NCBI GenBank assembly: GCA_009787075.1
Contig: WRGS01000152.1
Coordinates: forward strand, 1 to 7,240
Origin: Paludibacter sp.
GTDB lineage: Bacteria > Bacteroidota > Bacteroidia > Bacteroidales > Paludibacteraceae
Length of the DNA stretch: 7,240 nt
Direction: 5' to 3'
In this document: positions 1 to 6,345 of the stretch, one piece after another
Position numbering within the stretch: position 1 is the stretch's first letter
How the letters are laid out: every line of letters starts with the position of its first letter
Program-made: the position numbers and the translations under genes
Notes under the pieces: model-generated
Databases searched by the model: none
Told to the model about the DNA's origin: nothing
The model's input: the letters and a program-made list of their open reading frames with translations, nothing else

Positions 1-29
1 AAAACACAAATATACACATAAGAAAGCGA

Positions 30-75
30 AAAATATCTGCGCCTCAACAAAAATTGACGCGCAGATATTTTATTT
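30..75 (+). terminator. Strong hairpin, likely intrinsic terminator of a gene upstream of the window
   Basis: Positions 30-42 pair perfectly with 59-71 (13 pairs, with CTGCGC/GCGCAG at the core). After one C-C mismatch, 44-47 pair with 54-57 around a six-base loop. On the plus strand the arm runs into TTTTATTT, as expected for an intrinsic terminator. The minus-strand side also has a run of five T, so it could work both ways. The gene it would serve lies outside the window. Confidence 0.5.
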
Positions 76-254
76 GAAAATTCTTTGTTCATTTGCAATC
101 GAATTGTAATATTACCTGCCGTAAAATTTACAAGAAGCGAGCAACATAACAGTTAATTATTGCCAAGATGGCGAGCTTACACATTGTCTAATGTACCTGA
201 TACACTTAAACACTCCGAAAAAGCGGTAAGAAAATATTTAAACAACTAAAAACC

Positions 255-283
255 ACTCGCCCCGAACAATCGGGGCGAGTTTT
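255..283. terminator. GC-rich perfect hairpin, probable bidirectional terminator
   Basis: Positions 255-265 and 270-280 form an 11-base-pair perfect stem (core CTCGCCCCG) with a four-base ACAA loop. On the plus strand it is followed by TTTT and then AACAT. On the minus strand it is followed by GG and then TTTTT. The stem is far more GC-rich than its surroundings. It could end whatever transcript comes from the left, back up the tRNA terminator from the right, or do both. Confidence 0.65.
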
Positions 284-375
284 AACATAAATCTAATTAC
301 GTTTTTCGGAAAAGAGGAAAACGCAAAAACGCTTTCAAAACATAGTTTCTTCAAAAAATGAAGTTGTGCAAATTT

Positions 376-418
376 AAAAATAAAAATGCCTAATAATTTA
401 ATTATCAGACTATTAGGC
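376..418 (-). terminator. Terminator of the tRNA-Gln transcript
   Basis: Read on the minus strand, 418-411 (GCCTAATA) pair with 395-388 (TATTAGGC) as an 8-base-pair stem around an AT-rich loop. A T-rich tail, ATTTTTATTTTT, follows at 387-376. It lies ten bases beyond the mature 3' end of the tRNA, where a single-gene tRNA transcript would be expected to end. Confidence 0.7.
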
Positions 419-428
419 GTTTAACCTG

Positions 429-499
429 TTGTCCCACAAGGATTCGAACCCTGACAGACAGAACCAGAATCTGTAGTGCTACCGTTACACCATAGGACA
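429..499 (-). tRNA. tRNA-Gln, anticodon CUG
   Basis: The 71 bases fold as a full cloverleaf on the minus strand. The acceptor stem is TGTCCTA with TGGGACA (U1-A72, one G-U pair), and the D stem is GTG/CAC. The anticodon stem is ACAGA/TCTGT around loop TTCTGGT, giving anticodon CUG, which reads CAG (Gln). The variable loop has four bases, the T stem is CAGGG/CCTTG, and the T loop is TTCGAAT. U1-A72 is a known identity feature for glutaminyl-tRNA synthetase. The discriminator base is A. The CCA end is not encoded (the next bases read CAG), so a CCA-adding enzyme is needed. CUG is a second Gln anticodon that many AT-rich genomes lack; a UUG isoacceptor presumably exists elsewhere. Confidence 0.96.
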
Positions 500-526
500 A
501 TTCTGCATTGTTTTAATTTTGAGCGG

Positions 527-557
527 CAAAGGTAAGATTTTTTTTCTTTTTGACAAA
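527..557 (-). promoter_or_regulatory. Bacteroidota-type promoter for tRNA-Gln
   Basis: Read on the minus strand, 534-527 is TACCTTTG, an exact match to the TAnnTTTG -7 element of the Bacteroidota primary sigma factor. The -33 element TTTG lies at 557-554, with a 19-base spacer. Transcription would start near 520, giving a leader of about 20 bases before the tRNA 5' end at 499. T- and A-rich DNA lies upstream. Confidence 0.75.
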
Positions 558-612
558 ATATTTTTAATTTTTTTATCAAATTTGATTCTATATGTGCCTG
601 ATTTTTTTGATT

Positions 613-796
613 ATTAGTCGTTCCTTAAAAACCGATTACTGCACAATCAATCAAACCAATAAATACAATAGAAAATAGTTGTAGAATTTCGCAGGATTTT
701 GTATTTTTACATTCAAAACTTGGTAAATTATAATAGGAAAATTACAGCATTTTTATTATTTGGCAGCCTGAAAAGAATTTTTAAGGAACAACTGAT
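613..796. repeat. Imperfect 19-base inverted repeat around 146 bases
   Basis: The left arm, 613-631 (ATTAGTCGTTCCTTAAAAA), matches the reverse complement of 778-796 at 17 of 19 positions. As RNA, one of the two differences becomes a G-U pair. Arms this long and this far apart are unlikely to be chance even in AT-rich DNA, because the central GTTCCTT is not low-complexity. They could be the base of an RNA stem or the terminal repeats of a small non-autonomous element. I see no clear target-site duplication. Confidence 0.6.
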
Positions 797-801
797 TAAA
801 A

Positions 802-836
802 CTACTTCATTGAAATAATGAGGTGGAATTTTTTTT
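802..836 (+). terminator. Intrinsic terminator with no obvious upstream gene
   Basis: CTACTTCATT at 802-811 pairs with AATGAGGTGG at 817-826 (10 pairs, two of them G-U) around a five-base GAAAT loop. Two A and a run of eight T (829-836) follow. The only gene upstream, tRNA-Gln, is on the other strand. The terminator therefore either ends an unannotated plus-strand transcript or insulates the next promoter, whose -33 element overlaps the end of the T run. Confidence 0.65.
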
Positions 837-862
837 GCCCTCAAAAGTTTTTTGTATTTTTG
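834..862 (+). promoter_or_regulatory. Bacteroidota-type promoter for the five-gene cluster
   Basis: TTTG at 834-837 and TATTTTTG at 855-862 match the -33 and -7 (TAnnTTTG) consensus exactly, with a 17-base spacer. Transcription would start around 867-870, leaving an A-rich leader of about 26-29 bases before the ATG at 896. That leader has no clear Shine-Dalgarno sequence, as is usual in this phylum. Confidence 0.78.
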
Positions 863-895
863 CGTTTCGATAATTGATAAAAAAAAAGAGAGTTT

Positions 896-1687
896 ATGAA
901 TCAATCAGATAAAAGGCAAACTGCATTAATTAGCGGCGCATCAAGCGGAATTGGGCTTGAACTTGCAAAAATTCACGCAGCCGCAGGCGGAAATCTTGTG
1001 CTTGTTGCGCGTAATGTGCAGAAACTCAATGAACTGAGTGAAGAATTTTCATCAAAATTTGGCGTTGAAGTTGCGGTAATCGGCAAAGACCTTACCCAAC
1101 CAAATGCCGCACAAGAGGTTTATAATGAAGTTGTTAAGCAAGGTTTGCAAATTGATTTTTTAATAAATAATGCAGGTTTTGGCGATAATCACGCTTTTGC
1201 CGATGCCGACCGTGCAAAAATTGATGATATGATTTCACTAAATATCAGGGCTTTAACCGATTTAATGCTGCTTTTTTTGCCGGAAATGATTAAACGCGGC
1301 AGCGGAAAAATTTTAAATACAGCATCGGTTGCCGCGTATATGTCTGGTCCGTATATGGCAACTTATTGCGCTACAAAAAGTTACGTTTTGAGTTTGAGCA
1401 ATGCCATTGCCCGTGAAGTAAAAAAATCGGGCGTTACGGTTACAGCCGTTTGCCCCGGTCCTACCGACAGTCAGTTTTGGAAAGTTTCCGAAATGGAAAA
1501 TTCCAAATATTTGAAAAAAATAAAATTACCTTCGGCTGCTTATGTTGCCAAAGTTGCTTACAAAGCAATGTTAAAAGGCAAAGCAACAGTTATTCCTTGC
1601 TGGTGGAACAAAGCAATGGTAGGCGCAATCCGCTTAATGCCAAGAAGTTGGACAACCGCCATAGCGGGCTTTTTAATGAAAGGATAA
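896..1687 (+). CDS. Short-chain dehydrogenase/reductase (SDR family)
   Basis: This is a classical SDR oxidoreductase of 263 residues, a normal length for the family, using NAD(P)H on an unknown carbonyl or alcohol substrate. It is probably cytosolic. The Rossmann cofactor loop is SGASSGIG (residues 13-20), with Ser in place of the usual first Thr. Arg39 after the second strand suggests a preference for NADP(H). NNAG is at 91-94. The catalytic set is Asn116, Ser144, Tyr157 and Lys161 (YCATK), all present. The PGP motif is at 187-189. The sequence resembles the DltE/YqjQ-like group of poorly characterised SDRs more than a fatty-acid-synthesis FabG. The ATG at 896 lies a short way below a good promoter, and the cofactor motif starts at residue 13 as expected. 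It is the first gene of the cluster, 10 bases before the helicase. The substrate cannot be told from sequence. Confidence 0.93.
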   Translation: MNQSDKRQTALISGASSGIGLELAKIHAAAGGNLVLVARNVQKLNELSEEFSSKFGVEVAVIGKDLTQPNAAQEVYNEVVKQGLQIDFLINNAGFGDNHAFADADRAKIDDMISLNIRALTDLMLLFLPEMIKRGSGKILNTASVAAYMSGPYMATYCATKSYVLSLSNAIAREVKKSGVTVTAVCPGPTDSQFWKVSEMENSKYLKKIKLPSAAYVAKVAYKAMLKGKATVIPCWWNKAMVGAIRLMPRSWTTAIAGFLMKG

Positions 1688-1697
1688 AATCAGAATA

Positions 1698-4013
1698 ATG
1701 AAATTGGATTTTTTGAACGAACTTAACCAAAGTCAGCGGGCAGCGGTGGAATATTGCGATGGCGCACAGTTGATTATTGCGGGCGCAGGCTCAGGCAAAA
1801 CGCGCGTTCTGACATACAAAATCGCGTTTTTGATGGAAAGCGGCTATTCGCCCGCTTCAATTATGGCATTGACTTTTACCAACAAAGCGGCTCGCGAAAT
1901 GAAAAGCCGCATTGCCGCGCTTGTCGGCGAAAAACGCGCCCGTTACTTGATGATGGGCACTTTTCACAGCATTTTTGCACGTATGCTGCGCAGCGAAGCC
2001 GACAAACTCGGTTATACCAAAAATTTTTCAATTTACGACGGTTCCGATTCAAAAAACTTGATTAAAACAATTATTAAAGAACTGAAAATCAGCGACAAAG
2101 ATTACAAACCCGCCCTTGTTCATTCGCGCATTTCTTATGCAAAAAATAATTTGATTACCGCCGCCGCTTATTCTGCTTCTTTGGATAATTTAAAATATGA
2201 TTCTTCTATCCGAATGCCTTTAATATCAGAAATTTATAAAATTTATTCGGCGCGTTGCAAGCAAGCGGATGCTATGGATTTTGACGATTTGCTGCTGAAT
2301 ACAAATGTACTTTTCCGCTCGTTTCCCGATGTTTTGGCAAAATTTCAGCAGTTTTTTAGATATATTTTGGTTGATGAATATCAGGATACGAATTTTGCGC
2401 AATATATGATTGTAAAGAAATTAGCTGAAAATCACGAACACATTTGCGTTGTAGGCGATGATGCACAAAGCATTTATTCGTTTCGCGGAGCAAATATTGA
2501 TAATATTTTGCAATTTAAGAGCAATTATTCTTCGGCAAAAATTTTCAAACTTGAACAAAATTACCGTTCTACGCAAAATATTGTTGATGCAGCGAACAGT
2601 TTGATTAAAAAGAATAAAAACCGCATTGAAAAAAATGTTTTTTCGCAAAAAGAAAAAGGAAATCCTGTAAAAGTTGTCAGCGTGCATACCGATTTGGAAG
2701 AAGGAACTTTGGTTGCAAATAAAATTCGTAATTTTCACGATAGTCAAAAGATTGATTATGAAGAAATTGCTGTGCTTTACCGCACCAATGCGCAAAGCCG
2801 CGTACTTGAAGAAGCAATGCGCAAAGCGGTAATTCCATATCGAATTTATGGCGGGTTGTCGTTTTATCAACGAAAAGAAATAAAAGATGTAATTGCTTAT
2901 TGCAGAATAATTTGCAATAAAAATGACGAGGAGGCGTTAAAACGGATTATCAATTTTCCTGCGCGTGGAATTGGAGAAACGACAATCGAAAAAATTTCTC
3001 AATGCGCTGCTACTCATAATGTTACAATGTGGGAAATCATAAACGATGTTTTGCATTACAATTTGCCTGTTAATGCAGGTACAGCGACCAAACTTGCAAA
3101 ATTTCGTGATTTGATTGATTTTTTGGGGCAAAAAACAGAAACAGAAAACGCATACGAAATTGTTAATCAGATAATTACACAAACAGAACTGATTGCAGAC
3201 ACTTATGCCGCGCCAACGCCCGAAAATTTGAGCCGCCGCGAAAATGTAGAAGAATTTATTAAAGCCGTTCACGAATTTTGCGAACAGAAAGCCAGCGAAA
3301 GCACAGAAACCGCGCTTTTGAGTGATTTTTTGTCGGAAATTGCGCTCATTACCGATCAGGACGAAAATCAAAACGACAAAAAATCGAAAGTTACACTTAT
3401 GACTGTACACGCAGCTAAAGGGCTGGAATTTAAAGTTGTATTTATTGTTGGAATGGAAGAAGATTTGTTTCCGTCAGCCTATTCGTATGTTGAGCCCAAG
3501 CAGCTGGAGGAAGAACGCCGCCTGTTTTACGTTGCGCTCACACGCGCCGAAGAACATTGCATTATCAGTTATGCAAAGTCGCGTTTCCGCAACGGACAAA
3601 CCAATTTTTGTAATCCTTCGCGTTTTATCAAAGATATTGACAGTCAATATCTTGACTTGTCAGAAGAAGAAAATTTTGATAAAAATTTTACTAAAAACAT
3701 TTTCCGTAAAACAGATTGGAGTACAGAGCGCGAAAGTTTTGAATCGTACCGCCGCCAAACGCCTGTTTTTCAAAAAGATAAAACAGAAATAAAAAATTTA
3801 AAACCATTGAAAACAGATTTTTCGTCAGCCGCTACAGTTGCCATTGAAACCGATTTTAAAACGGGAATTTTTGTCAAACATTCCATTTTTGGAGTAGGAA
3901 AAGTGCTTGGTTGCACAAAAGAAAACGGCAACGAAAAAGTGGAAATTGATTTTGGCGATAAAGGCAAAAAAACCTTACTGTTGAAATTTGCAAAACTCGA
4001 AATTTTAAAATGA
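1698..4013 (+). CDS. uvrD: UvrD/PcrA-type superfamily 1A DNA helicase
   Basis: This is an ATP-driven 3'-5' DNA helicase that probably acts in nucleotide excision and mismatch repair and in clearing replication blocks. All the family motifs are present: Q motif LNQSQRAAV (9-17), Walker A AGAGSGKT with Lys34, Ia TFTNKAA (59-65), Ib GTFHS (87-91), Walker B DEYQDT (226-231), III GDDAQSIYSFRGA (253-265), IV QNYRST with Arg290, V TVHAAKGLE (569-577) and VI RRLFYVALTRAEE with Arg616. A polar linker (about 640-720) leads to the small C-terminal Tudor-like domain (about 722-771, HSIFGVGKV), which in PcrA/UvrD contacts RNA polymerase. At 771 residues it is slightly longer than typical PcrA, mostly through the linker. 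It could equally be named pcrA. Its stop overlaps the next start (ATGA), so translation of the two is probably coupled. Confidence 0.96.
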   Translation: MKLDFLNELNQSQRAAVEYCDGAQLIIAGAGSGKTRVLTYKIAFLMESGYSPASIMALTFTNKAAREMKSRIAALVGEKRARYLMMGTFHSIFARMLRSEADKLGYTKNFSIYDGSDSKNLIKTIIKELKISDKDYKPALVHSRISYAKNNLITAAAYSASLDNLKYDSSIRMPLISEIYKIYSARCKQADAMDFDDLLLNTNVLFRSFPDVLAKFQQFFRYILVDEYQDTNFAQYMIVKKLAENHEHICVVGDDAQSIYSFRGANIDNILQFKSNYSSAKIFKLEQNYRSTQNIVDAANSLIKKNKNRIEKNVFSQKEKGNPVKVVSVHTDLEEGTLVANKIRNFHDSQKIDYEEIAVLYRTNAQSRVLEEAMRKAVIPYRIYGGLSFYQRKEIKDVIAYCRIICNKNDEEALKRIINFPARGIGETTIEKISQCAATHNVTMWEIINDVLHYNLPVNAGTATKLAKFRDLIDFLGQKTETENAYEIVNQIITQTELIADTYAAPTPENLSRRENVEEFIKAVHEFCEQKASESTETALLSDFLSEIALITDQDENQNDKKSKVTLMTVHAAKGLEFKVVFIVGMEEDLFPSAYSYVEPKQLEEERRLFYVALTRAEEHCIISYAKSRFRNGQTNFCNPSRFIKDIDSQYLDLSEEENFDKNFTKNIFRKTDWSTERESFESYRRQTPVFQKDKTEIKNLKPLKTDFSSAATVAIETDFKTGIFVKHSIFGVGKVLGCTKENGNEKVEIDFGDKGKKTLLLKFAKLEILK

Positions 4014-5113
4014 TAACTATAACAATCTTAATATCAACACTTTGCATTGCATATCTCGCTCTTGTCGTTTTTTTTATAAAAGGCTGGGCGAATATTCCTT
4101 ATTTTGAAAATCACAATAAAAATTTGAAAAATAAGTTGCCGAGTATAAGCGTTGTTGTCGCTGCAAAAAATGAAGAGAAAAATATTGCTAATCTTTTGCA
4201 ATCTCTTGTAAATCAATCTGATAAAAATTTTGAATTAATAATAATAAATGATAATTCGCAAGATAATACTTTGGCTGAAATTGAAAAATTTCATAATTTT
4301 TTCAAAAAAATGATAATTTTAGACGCAAAAAATTCAGGAAAGAAATTTGCTGTAAATCAGGCAATTAATTCTGCGAATGGGGATATAATTTTAACAACTG
4401 ATGCCGATTGCGCCGCAAATGAAAAATGGGTAGAAACAGTAAGGCATTTTCAGGCGGAAAACGATTGCGATTTGCTGATTTTGCCTGTGTTTATGCGTGC
4501 GAATGATTTATATTTCTCTGATATTCAGCAACTTGAATTTATTTCGCTTGTGGCTTCAGGCGCTGGTGCAGTTGGTGGAGGAAGCCCGATTATGTGCAAT
4601 GCTGCGAATATGGCGTTTAAAAAAGAAATATATCTACGTTCGCAAAACGATTTGCAATTTTTGAAGCAGTCGGGCGATGATGTTTTTTTGCTCGAAAGTG
4701 TAAAACGGGCGGGCGGAAAAATACGTTTTGTGAAATCACAAGATGCTGTAATTCAAACAAATGCGTGTGAAAATTTGCATGATTTTTTTCGTCAGCGCAG
4801 CCGCTGGGCAGGCAAAGCAAGCGCATATTCTGATAAATTACTTGTTTGCACTGCATTAACGGTTTTTCTGATTTCTTTGTCTCAAATTACAACTTTTGTT
4901 TTGGGATTTTTTGCAGTAAAATATTTTGCAATTTTTTTATCAATTTTTTTAATAAAATATTTAACAGATATAATTTTTATAAACAAAATAAAAGTTTTTT
5001 TCAAAATAAAAAATATCGCACTCAACGCTTTTTTGTTATCATTGATTTATCCTGTATATATTTGTATTACAGCGATTTACGGATTGTTTTTTAAAAACGT
5101 AAAATGGAAATAA
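4010..5113 (+). CDS. Membrane-anchored family 2 glycosyltransferase
   Basis: This GT2 enzyme moves a sugar from a nucleotide-sugar donor to a glycan or lipid at the cytoplasmic face of the inner membrane. One hydrophobic N-terminal segment (about 3-23) anchors it. The GT-A catalytic domain follows: VVVAAKNEE (48-56), Asp81 in the donor-binding NDNSQD, the metal-binding DAD (131-133), GDD (222-224) as the likely acceptor-activating acidic site, and QRSRW (262-266), the Q/RxxRW motif of processive-type GT2 enzymes. Two or three membrane segments follow (about 276-325 and 336-360), so the layout resembles synthases such as hyaluronan or poly-GlcNAc synthase, though at 367 residues it is shorter. 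Sugar and product are unknown, and no export or polymer genes lie beside it. The ATG overlaps the helicase stop by four bases. The 3' part is extremely AT-rich. Confidence 0.9.
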   Translation: MITITILISTLCIAYLALVVFFIKGWANIPYFENHNKNLKNKLPSISVVVAAKNEEKNIANLLQSLVNQSDKNFELIIINDNSQDNTLAEIEKFHNFFKKMIILDAKNSGKKFAVNQAINSANGDIILTTDADCAANEKWVETVRHFQAENDCDLLILPVFMRANDLYFSDIQQLEFISLVASGAGAVGGGSPIMCNAANMAFKKEIYLRSQNDLQFLKQSGDDVFLLESVKRAGGKIRFVKSQDAVIQTNACENLHDFFRQRSRWAGKASAYSDKLLVCTALTVFLISLSQITTFVLGFFAVKYFAIFLSIFLIKYLTDIIFINKIKVFFKIKNIALNAFLLSLIYPVYICITAIYGLFFKNVKWK

Positions 5114-5114
5114 A

Positions 5115-6299
5115 ATGATTGAAAGTCAAACAATTAAAAATCTTTCAAAAAAATATTTTGAAACAGCATGCACGCATTATCGCTTTTTGCACGCGCATCC
5201 CGAACTGTCGTATCAAGAGTTTAAAACATCGGAATATATTCAAAATCAATTAATTAGAATGAATATTCCGTTTCGTGCGGGCATTGCCGATACAGGAATT
5301 TTGGCAAAAATTGAAGGACAAAGCGGCGGAAAAACTATTGCTCTGCGTGCCGATATGGACGCACTGCCTGTGCAGGAACAAACAACAATCAATTGTAAAT
5401 CAACAAATTACGGCGTTATGCATGCTTGCGGACACGATGCGCATGTTGCGTGTTTGCTTGCAGTTGCAGAAATTTTAAACGAATTGAAAAATGATTTTTC
5501 AGGGAAAATTTTGCTTGTTTTTCAACCCGGCGAAGAAAAATCGCCCGGTGGTGCAAAATTAATGCTCGATGAAGGAATTTTTGACGATGAAACGCCGCAA
5601 CTTATTATTGCTCAACACGTTTCAATTGATTATCCGACAGGGACTTTGGCTTTTGGCGCAGGGCGAATTATGGCTTCCGCCGATGAAATTCACGTGAAAA
5701 TAACAGGAAAAGGCGGACACGCCGCTTTGCCGCACAAAATTAACGACACGGTGCTTGCTGCAGCGCAAACGCTTGCGGCATTGCAACAAGTCAAAAGCCG
5801 ACTTTGCCATCCGCTTGTGCCGATGGTTTTATCTTTTGGAAAATTTATTGCAAACGGCGCTACAAACCTGATTCCCAACGAAGTACAACTTGCGGGAACA
5901 TTCCGTACATTTGACGAAGAATGGCGCAAAACTGCAAAAACGCATATTCGCAGAATTATAAATCAAACTGCCGCCGCATTTGGTTGCCTTGCCGAAATTG
6001 ATATGCCCGATGGTTACCCTTGCGTTGATAACAATTTGACAATCAGCCAAAAAGCGCGAGATTTCGCCCAAGAATTGATTGGCAAAGAAAATGTTAAAGA
6101 TTTGGAAGTGCGATTGACCGCAGAAGACTTTGGATTTTTCTCACAGCGATTGCCCGCAACTTTTTTCCGTTTTGGCGTGCGCGGCGAGGAAAATGCCGAC
6201 AGCGGCGAACTTCACAGCGCGACTTTTCAAATTGACCAAAACGCTTTGTATTATGGAGTTAGCGGAATGACGTGGTTGGCGATAAGATTTTTAGAATAA
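5115..6299 (+). CDS. M20-family metallo-amidohydrolase (amino-acid N-acyl hydrolase type)
   Basis: This is a two-metal hydrolase of the M20D group (hippurate hydrolase, N-acyl amino-acid and N-acetyldiaminopimelate deacetylase relatives). It cleaves an amide bond of an acylated amino acid or a similar small molecule and is probably cytosolic, since no signal peptide is seen. At 394 residues it is full length for the family. Motifs in order: HPELSYQE (28-35), RADMDALPVQE (78-88), HACGHDAH (103-110, with metal ligands Cys105 and His107), PGEE (138-141, general base Glu140 and ligand Glu141), His168, the dimerisation-domain GKGGHAALPH (198-207), AEDFGFFS (336-343) and LHSATF with ligand His367. 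Cys105 is typical of the M20D subgroup, as opposed to the Asp of DapE/ArgE-type enzymes. The start lies one base after the glycosyltransferase stop, with a weak GGA six bases upstream. The exact substrate is not predictable. Confidence 0.93.
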   Translation: MIESQTIKNLSKKYFETACTHYRFLHAHPELSYQEFKTSEYIQNQLIRMNIPFRAGIADTGILAKIEGQSGGKTIALRADMDALPVQEQTTINCKSTNYGVMHACGHDAHVACLLAVAEILNELKNDFSGKILLVFQPGEEKSPGGAKLMLDEGIFDDETPQLIIAQHVSIDYPTGTLAFGAGRIMASADEIHVKITGKGGHAALPHKINDTVLAAAQTLAALQQVKSRLCHPLVPMVLSFGKFIANGATNLIPNEVQLAGTFRTFDEEWRKTAKTHIRRIINQTAAAFGCLAEIDMPDGYPCVDNNLTISQKARDFAQELIGKENVKDLEVRLTAEDFGFFSQRLPATFFRFGVRGEENADSGELHSATFQIDQNALYYGVSGMTWLAIRFLE

Positions 6300-6345
6300 T
6301 TTTAAAAAATATAAATTTTATCTTTAAAATAAAAATTTAAGTGAA
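6300..6345 (+). promoter_or_regulatory. AT-rich gap before prmA, possible weak promoter region
   Basis: This is the only gap above 10 bases inside the cluster, made almost wholly of A and T. TAAATTTTAT (6312-6321) and ATAAAAATTTA (6329-6339) could pair with one bulge, but the stem is all A-T and has no T tail, so it is not a terminator. TATCTTTA at 6319-6326 comes within one base of TAnnTTTG, but I see no good -33 element. Read-through from the upstream genes is the simpler view. Confidence 0.2.

Larger units (their letters stand above)
1..428. other. Gene-poor intergenic stretch with hairpins
   Basis: I see no convincing protein gene here. Two strong hairpins (about 30-71 and 255-280) and the tRNA terminator (376-418) are listed separately. 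Between the first two, positions 157-249 can be read in one frame as 30 codons ending in TAA just before the second hairpin (its end reads SEKAVRKYLNN). That frame has no ATG and an in-frame stop at 154-156, and a second frame is also open from 125 to 229. It may be the decayed tail of a gene or chance. Positions 284-375 are plain AT-rich sequence. Confidence 0.5.
603..836 (+). ncRNA. Candidate small structured RNA (unproven)
   Basis: A transcript starting near 603 and ending in the T run at 836 would be about 230 bases. Its ends would be closed by a long-range stem (613-631 with 778-796, 18 of 19 positions paired if one G-U is counted) just ahead of an intrinsic terminator. Inside, weaker pairings are possible: CTGC 639-642 with GCAG 763-766, TACAA 664-668 with TTGTA 679-683, and TTTAC near 705 with GTAAA near 724. 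A rod-like RNA of this size would recall 6S RNA, but I do not recognise a family signature. The weak point is the promoter: TATATGTG at 589-596 misses TAnnTTTG by one base and lacks a clear -33 element. The alternative is a decayed mobile element with terminal repeats. Confidence 0.3.
500..895. other. AT-rich intergenic region between divergent transcripts
   Basis: No protein gene is seen on either strand. The stretch holds, in order, the minus-strand tRNA promoter (527-557), long T and A tracts (540-580), an inverted repeat with arms at 613-631 and 778-796, a plus-strand terminator hairpin (802-836), and the promoter (834-862) and short leader of the first protein gene. A 12-base repeat, TTTTGTATTTTT, occurs at 697-708 and again at 850-861, where it forms part of the promoter. 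Confidence 0.7.

Noticed and set aside
697..709. Possible second plus-strand promoter (TTG 679-681, TATTTTTA 702-709)
   Set aside because: The -7 element lacks the final G, which is well conserved in this consensus, and no gene starts shortly downstream. It stays only as an alternative start for the transcript ending at 836.
2421..3410. Minus-strand open frames of 149 and 157 codons opposite the helicase
   Set aside because: Both are antisense to conserved helicase motifs, with Cys/Phe/Asn-rich products and no recognisable domain.
6300..6345. Intrinsic terminator between the amidohydrolase and prmA
   Set aside because: The only hairpin is made of A-T pairs with a bulge and no T run after it, which is too weak to call.
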